Assembly: GCA_031265355.1 (NCBI GenBank)
Contig: JAISCT010000045.1
Location: 1 to 64,000 of the forward strand
Direction: 5' to 3'
Length of the DNA: 64,000 nt
DNA from: Oscillospiraceae bacterium
GTDB taxonomy: Bacteria; Bacillota; Clostridia; Oscillospirales; UBA929
The stretch's first letter is position 1. Each line of letters begins with the position of its first letter. A program made the translations under genes and the position numbers. Under the pieces are notes generated by a model that worked only from the letters and a program-made list of their open reading frames with translations, was not told the origin of the DNA and searched no databases. Shown here piece by piece: positions 43,152 to 51,302 of the stretch.

Positions 43152-43879
43152 GGTGCACCTCCCTCCGGCGCCCGGGCCCGGCGGGTCAGCAGGGCCTCAC
43201 AGATGATCAGATCCTCGGGCGTCGTCACTTTGATGTTTTCATAAGAGCCCTCGGAGAGGCACACGCTCATGCCCATCCGCTCAAGGGCGGCGCAATCATC
43301 CGTGATCTCCCAGCCCTCGCGCAGCGCCCGTGTCAGCGCGCCTTTGATGAGGCCGATGTCGAACACCTGAGGAGTCTGCACGAGCATCAGGCCGGAACGG
43401 TCGGGCGTGGAGAGCACCCGGGACAGGTGCACCTCCTTAACCGTGTCCTTGGGCGGCACGGCGGGCGCCGCCGCGCCGGTCTTGGCGGCCAGTCTGACGG
43501 TCCTTGAGATGAGAGCCGGCGTCGCCAGCGGCCGCGCGCCGTCGTGGACGGCCGCGAGCGCCGCAGACGGAGAGACCGCCAGGAGTCCGTTTAGTACGGA
43601 GTGCGCGCGGCTGTCGCCGCCGTGTACGATGTGGCGCACCTTCGACAGGCCAAAACGCAAAACGAACGCGCTGATTGTTTCAAGGGCGTCCGGGCGTGCG
43701 GCGACGACCACCTCGTCGATGTCGGGGCAAGCTTCCAGAGCGCGCAGCGTGTGGACGAGCAGGGGAGCGCCCGCCGCCTCATAAAGAAGCTTGTCCGTTT
43801 CTCCCATGCGGCGCGAACGCCCGGCCGCCGGCACCACTGCGGCACAGTGCGGGCGCCGCGCCTGTTTTTGTCTGTTCAT
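43148..43879 (-). CDS. ispD: 2-C-methyl-D-erythritol 4-phosphate cytidylyltransferase
   Basis: A 243-residue IspD with the nucleotide-binding opening 'AAVVPAAGRSRRMGETDKLL', 'VHDGARPLATPALI', 'TVKEVHLSRVLSTPDRSGLM' and 'EGSYENIKVTTPEDLIICEA'. It activates MEP with CTP. ATG 43879 is chosen; the frame extends upstream past a terminator hairpin without a better site. It is coupled to ispF by an ATGA overlap, as in many bacteria. CarD is encoded upstream on the same strand. Confidence 0.94.
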   Translation of the reverse strand: MNRQKQARRPHCAAVVPAAGRSRRMGETDKLLYEAAGAPLLVHTLRALEACPDIDEVVVAARPDALETISAFVLRFGLSKVRHIVHGGDSRAHSVLNGLLAVSPSAALAAVHDGARPLATPALISRTVRLAAKTGAAAPAVPPKDTVKEVHLSRVLSTPDRSGLMLVQTPQVFDIGLIKGALTRALREGWEITDDCAALERMGMSVCLSEGSYENIKVTTPEDLIICEALLTRRARAPEGGAP

Positions 43880-43943
43880 GCCATCGATCCGTTTCACGAT
43901 AAAATATACAATAATTTCCATACCTGCATGGACCTGTTGACAA

Positions 43944-43970
43944 AAAGAAGCCTCGGTCCGAGGCTTCTTT
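43944..43970 (-). terminator. Terminator between carD and ispD
   Basis: AAAGAAGCCTCGG and its complement meet around a single base, followed on the minus strand by TTTTTG. It ends the carD transcript and implies a separate promoter for ispD-ispF. Confidence 0.8.
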
Positions 43971-44022
43971 ACAACTGAGGAACTGTTAAACAATTCTTCA
44001 AGGAAAGAGAGGACGCGCGGCG

Positions 44023-44499
44023 TCAAGCCATGGCGGTGTTGATACGCCGCTCCACGTCTTCGTAGCTGACGCTCTGCGCGAGCACGATCTCCGAAATCAA
44101 GATCTGCTTGGCTGCGTGCAGCATCTTGCGCTCGCCGGTGGAAAGGCCGCGCTGCCGCTCCCGCGACATGAGGCCCTTGACCACTTTGGCCACTTCCATG
44201 AGATCGCCGCTCTTGATGCGAAGCATGTTCTCACGGTAGCGGCGGTTCCAGTTTTGCGTCATGTCGATCTCGATGCCGGACATCGACTCGATGATCTCTT
44301 CGGCGCTCTCCGAGTCGATCACGGGACGCACACCAATTTCGTCACTGTTGTTGATAGGAATCATCACAAGCATGCCGCCCAGCGGCATCTTGATCACGTA
44401 ATATTGCCTGTAGATACCATCCACTTTTTGGCTGATGATATTGTCCACGACCCCCGCGCCGTGCATCGGGTGGACAATCTTGTCTCCCACAGAAAACAT
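44023..44499 (-). CDS. carD: CarD family transcriptional regulator
   Basis: A 158-residue CarD/CdnL-type protein. The N-terminal Tudor-like RNA-polymerase-interacting domain shows 'FSVGDKIVHPMHGAGVVDNI' and 'YYVIKMPLGGMLVMIPINN'; a helical C-terminal domain follows ('NRRYRENMLRIKSGD', 'LSTGERKMLHAAKQILISE'). CarD proteins bind the RNA polymerase beta subunit and stabilise open promoter complexes. ATG 44499 follows GGGAGGAAGG. Next to ispD in Clostridia this is a common arrangement. Confidence 0.93.
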   Translation of the reverse strand: MFSVGDKIVHPMHGAGVVDNIISQKVDGIYRQYYVIKMPLGGMLVMIPINNSDEIGVRPVIDSESAEEIIESMSGIEIDMTQNWNRRYRENMLRIKSGDLMEVAKVVKGLMSRERQRGLSTGERKMLHAAKQILISEIVLAQSVSYEDVERRINTAMA

Positions 44500-44702
44500 G
44501 ACCCTTCCTCCCAGCTCTTCGTATTCCGTACTCCTCCAAACAAAACAATTTAACCGGCCCGGGACCGCAGGCGCCCGGACCCCGTACTGCGTTCGACATC
44601 TTGTCGCCGCCACCGCATGCGGACAATAAGATAGGGTAGGTATGGGGGTAGGCAGAAGAAAATAATCTTTTTCTATTTCTCTCTTGACATTCACCCACTT
44701 AT

Positions 44703-44731
44703 ATTATAAATTATTCAGTTGAATTTTTCAA
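44703..44731 (-). promoter_or_regulatory. Sigma-A promoter of carD
   Basis: On the minus strand TTGAAA (44726-44731) and consensus TATAAT (44703-44708) have a 17-base spacer. The transcript would have a ~195-base leader before carD, in which I see no riboswitch I can name. Confidence 0.75.
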
Positions 44732-44848
44732 GCCCGATTGGTAAAAAAGATACAACTTTTTAAAATGAATTTCCACATAAGTGACAAAAGGAGGCAAAAA
44801 CCCACCTTAAATGGCCAACGTGGGCCGGTGAATGACGCCAAAAGAGGA

Positions 44849-44880
44849 AAAAACTACCCCCGAGGGCGGGGGTAGTTTTT
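44849..44880 (-). terminator. Terminator of the oxidoreductase operon
   Basis: AAAAACTACCCCC and GGGGGTAGTTTTT pair around a six-base loop. The symmetric A/T ends allow termination in either direction. It lies just after the last gene of the ferredoxin oxidoreductase operon. Confidence 0.85.
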
Positions 44881-44898
44881 GCAAAAAACGGTGGTTCT

Positions 44899-45435
44899 TC
44901 AGCCGGGAAAGGCGGCGCCCACCTGCAAAGCCTGGATGTTTTTGTCAAACAGAGCCCGTTTGCGCTCGGGCACCACCTTGCCCATCGCGACCGGGAGATC
45001 CTCCGGCCGGCACAGGCCGCAGTCGGCGATGACCTTGCCCAACATAACCATGTTGGCGAGTCCGGGCAGACCGTGTGTGTCCGCCAGCTGCGTGGCGGGG
45101 ATGTAGACGCTGGTGACGTCCTCCCGCGCGACCCGGCGCGTGATCAGCGCACTGTCCACGAAGATCCGGCCGCCGGGCGCCGTGGCCCCCTCGAATTTGT
45201 CCAGCGAGGGCAGGTTCATCGCGATCAGGATGTCGGGGGTGTCGACAATGGGAGATCCGATGGGCGTGTCACTCAAAATGACGCTGCAGTTGGCCGTGCC
45301 GCCGCGCATCTCCGGGCCGTAGGAGGGGAGCCAAGAGACCTCCTTGCCGGTCAGCATGTTGGCGTAGACCAGGAACTTGCCGGCAAACAGAATGCCCTGC
45401 CCGCCGAAGCCGGCGATGAGGATCCGCTCATGCAT
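44899..45435 (-). CDS. 2-oxoacid:ferredoxin oxidoreductase gamma subunit
   Basis: A 178-residue protein of the POR/KOR gamma family, with the opening 'ILIAGFGGQGILFAGKFL' and 'EVSWLPSYGPEMRGGTANC'. Gamma subunits bind the CoA moiety and complete the catalytic complex. It is the last gene of a four-gene operon (ferredoxin, alpha, beta, gamma). The subunit order and sequence style point to a branched-chain 2-oxoisovalerate (Vor) or 2-oxoglutarate (Kor) enzyme rather than pyruvate oxidoreductase. Confidence 0.9.
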   Translation of the reverse strand: MHERILIAGFGGQGILFAGKFLVYANMLTGKEVSWLPSYGPEMRGGTANCSVILSDTPIGSPIVDTPDILIAMNLPSLDKFEGATAPGGRIFVDSALITRRVAREDVTSVYIPATQLADTHGLPGLANMVMLGKVIADCGLCRPEDLPVAMGKVVPERKRALFDKNIQALQVGAAFPG

Positions 45436-46201
45436 CGCCGCTCACCTCCCCGGCCGCCGCGTCTCTCTCTTTGTCCTTGTATACGCCCGGCGGGTAGTAG
45501 GGGATCATGTTCTCGCGCAGCCAAGAGAGCGCCTGCACGGGGTCTAGGCCCCAGTTTGTGGGGCAGGTCGACAGCACCTCAACAAGGGAGAAACCGCGCC
45601 CCGCCAATTGGGTCTCGAAGGCGCGGCGTATGGCCTTCTTGGCCGCCCGCACGTTTTTCACGCTGTCGACGGACACCCTCTCGGCGTAAGCCACGCCGTC
45701 GACGGAGGCGAGGATCTCGCAGATGCGCAGCGGGTAACCGGCTACCGACACGTCGCGGCCGTATGGGGAGGTCTGTGTGACCTGCCCGGGGATCGTCGTG
45801 GGCGCCATCTGCCCGCCTGTCATGCCGTAGATGGCGTTGTTTACAAAGATGACGGTGATGTTTTCCCCGCGTGCGGCGGCGTGGATGGTTTCGGCGGTGC
45901 CGATGGCGGCCAGGTCGCCGTCTCCCTGATAGGTGAAGACGACGCAGTCCGGACGGGCGCGTTTGAGACCCGTCGCCACGGCCGGCGCACGGCCGTGGGC
46001 CGCCTGTACCATGTCGCAGGCGAAGTAGTTGTAGGCCATTACGGCGCAACCCACCGGCGCGACGCCCACCGTGCGGCCGGTTGTGTCCAGCTCATCGAGC
46101 GTCTCGGCCACCAGGCGGTGGATGATGCCGTGCGTACAGCCTGGGCAGTAGTGTAAAATGGCGTCCGTCAGGCCGGGGGTTTTCTCAAACACAGTTTGCA
46201 T
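45428..46201 (-). CDS. 2-oxoacid:ferredoxin oxidoreductase beta subunit (TPP-binding)
   Basis: A 257-residue beta subunit. It carries cluster cysteines in 'YCPGCTHGIIHRL', 'VGCAVMAYNYF', and the thiamine pyrophosphate region 'FTYQGDGDLAAIGTAETIHA' with 'FVNNAIYGMTGGQMAPTT'. It catalyses decarboxylation of a 2-oxoacid with transfer of electrons to ferredoxin. The start overlaps the alpha-subunit stop by one base (TGATG) and the 3' end overlaps gamma. The longer upstream frame is a shadow of the alpha gene. Confidence 0.92.
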   Translation of the reverse strand: MQTVFEKTPGLTDAILHYCPGCTHGIIHRLVAETLDELDTTGRTVGVAPVGCAVMAYNYFACDMVQAAHGRAPAVATGLKRARPDCVVFTYQGDGDLAAIGTAETIHAAARGENITVIFVNNAIYGMTGGQMAPTTIPGQVTQTSPYGRDVSVAGYPLRICEILASVDGVAYAERVSVDSVKNVRAAKKAIRRAFETQLAGRGFSLVEVLSTCPTNWGLDPVQALSWLRENMIPYYPPGVYKDKERDAAAGEVSGDA

Positions 46202-47265
46202 CACCGCACACCTCCCGCGATTTCTTCGATTTTGGCCAGGATTTCTTCGGGCGTCGGCACCATGCCGCCCACGCGCTTGCAGAGGGCGACGGGTCGGCGG
46301 CAGCGGATGGCCAGTTCCACATCCTCGATCATTTGACCCATGCTCATCTCCACCGTCACAAAGGCGCGTGCGGTGTCGGCTGCAGCGGCGAAGGCCTTTT
46401 TGGGGAACGGCCAGAGCGTGATGGGGCGCAAAAGGCCGGCGCGGATCCCGCGCGACCGGGCGGCCAGAATCGCATTTTTGGCGATGCGTGCGCATGCGCC
46501 GTAGGCGGCGATCACAATCTCGGCGTCGCTCAGCATGAAGGCCTCATAGCGGGTCTCATGGGTCTCGATGCGCGCGTAGCGGTCATAACGCTCAAGGTTG
46601 GTCCGCTCCAGTTCCTCCGGCTGAAGGAACAGAGAGTTGACGATGTTGTGAGGCCGCGCGCCGCCGGTGCCTGTGGTGGCCCAGTCTTTGGGCGGCAGGT
46701 CTGCGGCGTCCGGCTTCGAGAGAGAGACGGGTTCCATCATCTGACCCAGAATGCCGTCGGCCAGGATCATGGCGGTCATGCGGTGACGGTCGGCCAGATC
46801 AAAGGCGGCGTGGGTGAGGTCGACCATCTCCTGCACGGAGCCTGGCGCCAATACGATCAGGTGGAAGTCGCCGTGGCCTGTGCTGCGCGTGGCATGGAAG
46901 TAGTCCGCCTGGGAGGGCTGGATACCGCCGAGGCCCGGCCCCCCGCGCTGGATGTTGATGATCACGGCCGGCAGGTCGCAGCCGGCCAGGTAAGAGAGTC
47001 CCTCGCTTTTCAGCGCGATGCCGGGGCTCGAGCTGGACGTCATGACCCGCCGGCCGGCCGCCGACGCGCCGATGACCATGTTGATGGCGGCGATTTCACT
47101 CTCCGCCTGAAGATACAGACCGTCCACTTTCGGCATGCGGCGGGCCATGTAGGCCGCGACTTCCGTCTGTGGCGTGATGGGATACCCGAAAAAGAAACGG
47201 CAGCCCGCCTGAATCGCCGCTTCCGCAATGGCTTCGTTGCCTTTCATCAATACTTTTTCCGTCAT
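46201..47265 (-). CDS. 2-oxoacid:ferredoxin oxidoreductase alpha subunit (VorB/KorA type)
   Basis: A 354-residue alpha subunit with the opening 'KGNEAIAEAAIQAGCRFFFG', 'YPITPQTEVAAYMAR', 'TSSSSPGIALKSEGLSYLAG' and 'RGGPGLGGIQPSQADYF'. These features match enzymes annotated 3-methyl-2-oxobutanoate dehydrogenase subunit VorB. It generates reduced ferredoxin from 2-oxoacids derived from amino acids. It is co-transcribed with a 2x[4Fe-4S] ferredoxin just upstream. Confidence 0.92.
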   Translation of the reverse strand: MTEKVLMKGNEAIAEAAIQAGCRFFFGYPITPQTEVAAYMARRMPKVDGLYLQAESEIAAINMVIGASAAGRRVMTSSSSPGIALKSEGLSYLAGCDLPAVIINIQRGGPGLGGIQPSQADYFHATRSTGHGDFHLIVLAPGSVQEMVDLTHAAFDLADRHRMTAMILADGILGQMMEPVSLSKPDAADLPPKDWATTGTGGARPHNIVNSLFLQPEELERTNLERYDRYARIETHETRYEAFMLSDAEIVIAAYGACARIAKNAILAARSRGIRAGLLRPITLWPFPKKAFAAAADTARAFVTVEMSMGQMIEDVELAIRCRRPVALCKRVGGMVPTPEEILAKIEEIAGGVR

Positions 47266-47275
47266 ATTCTCCCCC

Positions 47276-47482
47276 TCACTTTTCTACTGTGATGACCGTG
47301 TCCGGGCACATCATCGCGCAGAACGCGCAGGCAATGCAGGCGTCCTGGTCCACGATCACGGCAGGGTGAAAGCCCCGCGCGTTGAGCGTGTGCTCGGAGA
47401 GGGCCAGAATCTTTTTGGGACAGGCCGACACGCACAGAGAACACCCCTTGCAGCGGTCGGCGTCAAACGTCACCTTTGACAT
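47276..47482 (-). CDS. 2x[4Fe-4S] ferredoxin subunit of the oxidoreductase
   Basis: A 68-residue ferredoxin-type protein with two C-x2-C-x2-C-x3-C-P motifs ('CKGCSLCVSACPKKIL' and 'CIACAFCAMMCPDTVI'). It is the delta subunit that passes electrons from the catalytic subunits to ferredoxin. ATG 47482 follows AAGGAGG. It is ten bases from the alpha subunit gene. Confidence 0.93.
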   Translation of the reverse strand: MSKVTFDADRCKGCSLCVSACPKKILALSEHTLNARGFHPAVIVDQDACIACAFCAMMCPDTVITVEK

Positions 47483-47516
47483 CGTTTTCCTCCTTCTTTT
47501 CCCAACATCATATATA

Positions 47517-47542
47517 AAACGCGCCGGGGGCCATCCGGCGCG
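47517..47542 (-). terminator. Hairpin between the ATPase gene and the ferredoxin gene
   Basis: On the minus strand CGCGCCGG pairs with CCGGCGCG around a short loop and is followed by TTTTAT. It would terminate or reduce transcription from the ATPase gene into the oxidoreductase operon. Confidence 0.65.
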
Positions 47543-47571
47543 CAGTTTGCCAGGACATGGCATCCAAAATT

Positions 47572-48249
47572 TTATAGCACCCACTCGGGTTTGTGAAAGA
47601 TGTGCAGCGGAAAGGGGTTTGGCACGAGATCCGCCACCGCGGGCAGCAAGTCCGCCCGCACGGCGGTCAGGACGATGGGCAGGCCGGTCTCCCGCGCGAG
47701 CGTCTCGGCATAGGGCAGGGAGGCGGTCACATCCTCCGGCGTCGTCTCCGGGCCGAGATTTGCGTTGTTCACAATTCCGGTGAAGCATATATGACCGGCC
47801 GCCTCGATCTCCTTCATGACGGCGAGGGCGTCGTCGGTGTGACCCGTGAGCGGGCGGTAGGGGTTGACGACCCACAACACGGCTCGGTCCTGCAGCGCGG
47901 CGATCCGGCCGGCGTAACGGCCAAGCGCCAGCGCACCCCGGTCGTCGCCGCCCACGTCGACGACGGCGCACAACGTGTCGTCGTCGAAAATCTGCCCCAT
48001 CTCGGGGGGAACGGCAGGAGCGTCCAGGTTGGAACCGGCAAAGGCCGAGGAGATCAGGCGGACGTCCGCCTCGCGCAGCCAGGCGGACGCGTCCTTGGCC
48101 CGGTAGTAAGGGTTTACGATGTCCAGGTCCGCCAGCGCCACCGGGGCGCGGACCGCGCGCCACCGGAGCGCCAGATTGACGGCGAGGTGCGTCTTGCCGC
48201 TACCGTAATGTCCAGCCAGGACGATGAGCCGCAGAGAGGAGAAATCCAT
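47572..48249 (-). CDS. MinD/ParA-like P-loop ATPase
   Basis: A 225-residue P-loop protein with Walker A 'GHYGSGKTHLAVNLALRW', 'VALADLDIVNPYYRA' and 'CAVVDVGGDDRGALALGR' as Walker B-like. It is shorter than typical MinD. Similar ATPases accompany ferredoxin oxidoreductase operons in Clostridia and might assist cluster or complex assembly (inference). It lies upstream of the ferredoxin subunit, separated by a terminator-like hairpin. Confidence 0.75.
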   Translation of the reverse strand: MDFSSLRLIVLAGHYGSGKTHLAVNLALRWRAVRAPVALADLDIVNPYYRAKDASAWLREADVRLISSAFAGSNLDAPAVPPEMGQIFDDDTLCAVVDVGGDDRGALALGRYAGRIAALQDRAVLWVVNPYRPLTGHTDDALAVMKEIEAAGHICFTGIVNNANLGPETTPEDVTASLPYAETLARETGLPIVLTAVRADLLPAVADLVPNPFPLHIFHKPEWVL

Positions 48250-48398
48250 GCCATCACAGCCTATGGGTGTTTGTATTTTATGTTCCGTTCAACAAATGCC
48301 CCTCCACAAAACGTCGGGGGTGTGGAGAGGCGGTTGCGCGCGGAAGCGGCGCCTCAGGGAGTCCGCGCCAAATGACAGGAGGGTTTTTTCTGAACCAT

Positions 48399-48641
48399 TC
48401 AGTCGAGGTAGTGCTTCACAAGCTCCTGCAGCAATTCATCTCTATCGATCTTGCGGATGAGGCTGCGGGCGCCCAAGTGATTTGTGATGTAGGTGGGGTC
48501 CTCTGACAGAAGATACCCCACGATCTGGTTGATGGGATTATATCCCTTTTCCTGCAGAGCGTTGTACACGGTGGTCAGGGTTATTTTCATCTCCTTTGCG
48601 AGGTCGTCCACAACGGTGAATTTGCGTGTGTTGTCGTCCAA
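48399..48641 (-). CDS. ireB: IreB family regulatory phosphoprotein (UPF0297)
   Basis: An 80-residue protein very close to the IreB/UPF0297 consensus: '[20 protein letters not shown]', '[20 protein letters not shown]' and '[20 protein letters not shown]'. In enterococci IreB is a substrate of the kinase IreK in cephalosporin tolerance. The start must be TTG 48641, which gives the canonical N-terminus and has GAAAGGGG upstream; longer ATG starts read through the promoter. It usually sits beside alaS/ruvX, but here it stands alone after pheT. Confidence 0.93.
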   Translation of the reverse strand: MDDNTRKFTVVDDLAKEMKITLTTVYNALQEKGYNPINQIVGYLLSEDPTYITNHLGARSLIRKIDRDELLQELVKHYLD

Positions 48642-48707
48642 ACCAGTCGCCCCTTTCCATCGTCCGCCCGCGATCCGGCCACCCGGTCCGCATACTTTCT
48701 TTTGTCT

Positions 48708-48737
48708 ATCGTACAACAGTTGTTTCCGTTTTGTAAA
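48708..48737 (-). promoter_or_regulatory. Promoter of ireB
   Basis: On the minus strand TTTACA (48732-48737) and TACGAT (48708-48713), spacer 18 bases, between pheT and ireB. Confidence 0.6.
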
Positions 48738-48815
48738 GGTTTTTTTTTGGAGGTCGACGCCCGGGCGCCCGACAAACAAGCATTCGCGAGTTGTTGTTTA
48801 GCAGTTTCTTATTCC

Positions 48816-51185
48816 TCAGTGCCGCAGAGAGACCCCAAAGGCAGTCTGCAGCGCGTCGAGCGCGCGGCACAGCAACACATCGGCCTCTTCGTCGGTCAGT
48901 GTCCTGTCGCCGGCCCGCAGGGCCAGCGCGAAGGCTACGCTCTTCTGCCCGGCAGGGATCTGGCTGCCGGTGTAGACGTCAAAGACACGGCAGTCCACCA
49001 GCAGCGCGCCGATGCTCCCGCGGATCACCGCCGCAAGTTCGGCCGCCGGCGTCTCGGCGGCGCACACGACGGCAAGGTCGCGCGAGACGGCGGGGAAGCG
49101 CGGCAGGGGGGTGAACGTCTCCGCTTGCGTTTGTACGGAGAGCATGGTCAGAAAATCCAGCTCGGCCGCGACGGTTCGCTGAGAGAGGCCAAAGGCCTCC
49201 GCCACCGTCGGGTGCACCTCGCCCAATACGCCCAGCGTGACGCCGTCCGCGCGTACTTCGGCGCAGCGGCCCGGGTGGTAAGAGGGGTCACAGGCCCGCG
49301 CAAAGGAGACGTTCGGGAGCCGCAGACCGTCTAAAATTGTCTCCACCGCGCCTTTGAGCGCGAAGAAATCCCGGTCTCCGTAGGCGCCCAGTGTCAGGAT
49401 GGGGCGCTCTTCCGGAAGAGCGGCGTCGGCGGGCCGGTAGGTCTGCGCCAGCTCGAAGAACGCCACCTGCCTATTGCGGCCGGCCTCGTTGCGCCCCAGC
49501 GCGTCCAGCATGGAGGGGAGGGCGGTGGTGCGCATGACGCCGGTGTCCTCTCCCAGCGGGTTTTCGATCCTCACACAGCGGCGGCGCGCGTCCGATGCCG
49601 GGAGGGCCAGCTTGTCAAACCAGGACGGACTGACAAACGAATAGGTCAAAATCTCGCTGTACCCCGCGGCGCGGCAGAGCGATCGCGTCAGGCGTTCTCC
49701 ACGCTGCTTCTCGGTGAGCAGGCCGAGCGATCCCCCGGGCAGCGGCGCCGGCGTGATGGCGTTGTAACCGTAAAACCGGGCCGCCTCCTCGGCCAGATCG
49801 GCCGTGCCTTCCACATCGGCACGCCAGGACGGCACCGTCACCGTTTTGTCTTGCACGGAAAACCCGAGCCGGGTCAGATAGGCGGCGATCTCGCCGGCGG
49901 AGAGCTGCGTGCCCAGCAGGGCGTTGATCCGGCTGGGGTCAAGCGGCAGCACGCGGGGTGCCGTGTCCACGTGGCAAACGTCGATCCGTCCGTCGCAGAC
50001 CGTACCCGCGCCCAGCTGCTCGACCAGCTCGCAGGCGCGGTCGACGGCGGAGATGGTGGACGTGGGGTCAAGGCCCTTCTCAAAGCGGGACGAAGCGTCC
50101 GTACGCATGCCGAGCGCCAGCGCGGTGCGGCGCACCGAGGGGCCATTGAAGTTGGCGGATTCGAATACGATGTCGCGCGTCTCCTTCGTGATCTCACTGT
50201 TCGCGCCGCCCATGACGCCGGCCACGCCGACCGGGCGCTCGGCGTCGGCGATGAGCAGCATGGAGGTCTCCAGCGCCCGGGCCCGGCCATCCAGCGTCTC
50301 CAATGTTTCCCCGGGCTGGGCGCGCCGCACGACGAGCCGGCCGTTTTCCAGGCAGGCGTAATCAAACGCGTGCATGGGCTGGCCGTATTCCAGCATTACA
50401 TAGTTTGTGATGTCCACGATGTTGTTGATCGGGCGCACGCCGGAGGCGCGCAGGCGCTCCCGCAACCAGCGGGGCGACGGGCCGACCTTCACGCCGCGCA
50501 CCATGCGCGCCGTGTAACGCGGGCAGAGCGCGGCGTCCTCGACGAACACCGACAGGAGCGCCCCGATGTCGCCGCCGCCGCCCGCGACGGCGGGGTCGCG
50601 GAGGGAGAGCGGTTTGTCAAAGGCGGCGGCGCTCTCACGCGCCAGACCGATCACGCTCAGACAGTCGGACCGGTTGTTCGTGATTTCAAATTCCACGACA
50701 TATCCCGCCAGCCCCAGGACCGTCCGGATGTCCTGCCCGGGCGTCCCGGGTTCCTCGACCAGGAAGATGCCGTCCTCCCGGGCGTAAGGAAAGTCGTTCA
50801 GTGTCAGGGACAACTCCGACAGGCTGCAGAGCATCCCCTCCGAGGCGACGCCGCGCAGCTTGCCCGTGCCGATCTCCTTTCCGCCCGGCAGCCGCGCCCC
50901 GTCCAGGGCCACGGGTACGAGGGCGTCCGGCGTCACGTTGGAGGCGCCGGTCACGATCTGTACCGGGGCTGCCCGGCCCACGTCCACCTGGCAGATGGAG
51001 AGGCGATCGGCGTCGGGGTGCGGCGTCACGGAGAGCACCCGCCCCAGTACCACATGTTGGATCTCGGCGCCGAGCTCCTCCACCGTCTCCACTTTGGAGC
51101 CGGAGAGAGTCATCGCCTCTGCGTATTCCTTGGGCGAAACGGCCGTGTCGACAAATTCAGACAGCCATTCCAGCGAAAGTTTCAT
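48816..51185 (-). CDS. pheT: Phenylalanyl-tRNA synthetase beta subunit
   Basis: A 789-residue PheT with the full bacterial domain set: N-terminal region ('MKLSLEWLSEFVDTAVSP'), tRNA-binding EMAP-like domain ('VVLGRVLSVTPHPDADRLSI'), B3/B4 editing domain, B5 domain, catalytic-like core, and the C-terminal ferredoxin-fold anticodon-binding domain ('PLPRFPAVSRDLAVVC'). ATG 51185 follows GGAGAAGGG. The frame remains open upstream through the 75-bp palindromic element, giving a possible but unlikely 34-residue extension. It is co-transcribed with pheS. Confidence 0.95.
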   Translation of the reverse strand: MKLSLEWLSEFVDTAVSPKEYAEAMTLSGSKVETVEELGAEIQHVVLGRVLSVTPHPDADRLSICQVDVGRAAPVQIVTGASNVTPDALVPVALDGARLPGGKEIGTGKLRGVASEGMLCSLSELSLTLNDFPYAREDGIFLVEEPGTPGQDIRTVLGLAGYVVEFEITNNRSDCLSVIGLARESAAAFDKPLSLRDPAVAGGGGDIGALLSVFVEDAALCPRYTARMVRGVKVGPSPRWLRERLRASGVRPINNIVDITNYVMLEYGQPMHAFDYACLENGRLVVRRAQPGETLETLDGRARALETSMLLIADAERPVGVAGVMGGANSEITKETRDIVFESANFNGPSVRRTALALGMRTDASSRFEKGLDPTSTISAVDRACELVEQLGAGTVCDGRIDVCHVDTAPRVLPLDPSRINALLGTQLSAGEIAAYLTRLGFSVQDKTVTVPSWRADVEGTADLAEEAARFYGYNAITPAPLPGGSLGLLTEKQRGERLTRSLCRAAGYSEILTYSFVSPSWFDKLALPASDARRRCVRIENPLGEDTGVMRTTALPSMLDALGRNEAGRNRQVAFFELAQTYRPADAALPEERPILTLGAYGDRDFFALKGAVETILDGLRLPNVSFARACDPSYHPGRCAEVRADGVTLGVLGEVHPTVAEAFGLSQRTVAAELDFLTMLSVQTQAETFTPLPRFPAVSRDLAVVCAAETPAAELAAVIRGSIGALLVDCRVFDVYTGSQIPAGQKSVAFALALRAGDRTLTDEEADVLLCRALDALQTAFGVSLRH

Positions 51186-51205
51186 CCTGCATCCATTCCC
51201 TTCTC

Positions 51206-51280
51206 CTAATGTGGGTTGCACCTGCAACCCACAACCCAAATTCTTGTTTTTTGTTGCCGCTTCGCGGCAACAAGGTACTA
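51206..51280 (-). repeat. 75-bp palindromic element, copy 2 (upstream of pheT)
   Basis: An exact reverse complement of the element at 28482-28556, lying between pheS and pheT and oriented toward pheT as copy 1 is toward lysA. It contains the same two hairpins. Confidence 0.9.
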
Positions 51281-51302
51281 ATGTCAATCGCCTGACGGAC
51301 CC

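Noticed and set aside
48642-48779. 126-residue form of IreB starting at ATG 48779
   Set aside because: The added residues are encoded by the promoter and leader region; the 80-residue form from TTG 48641 matches the highly conserved family exactly.
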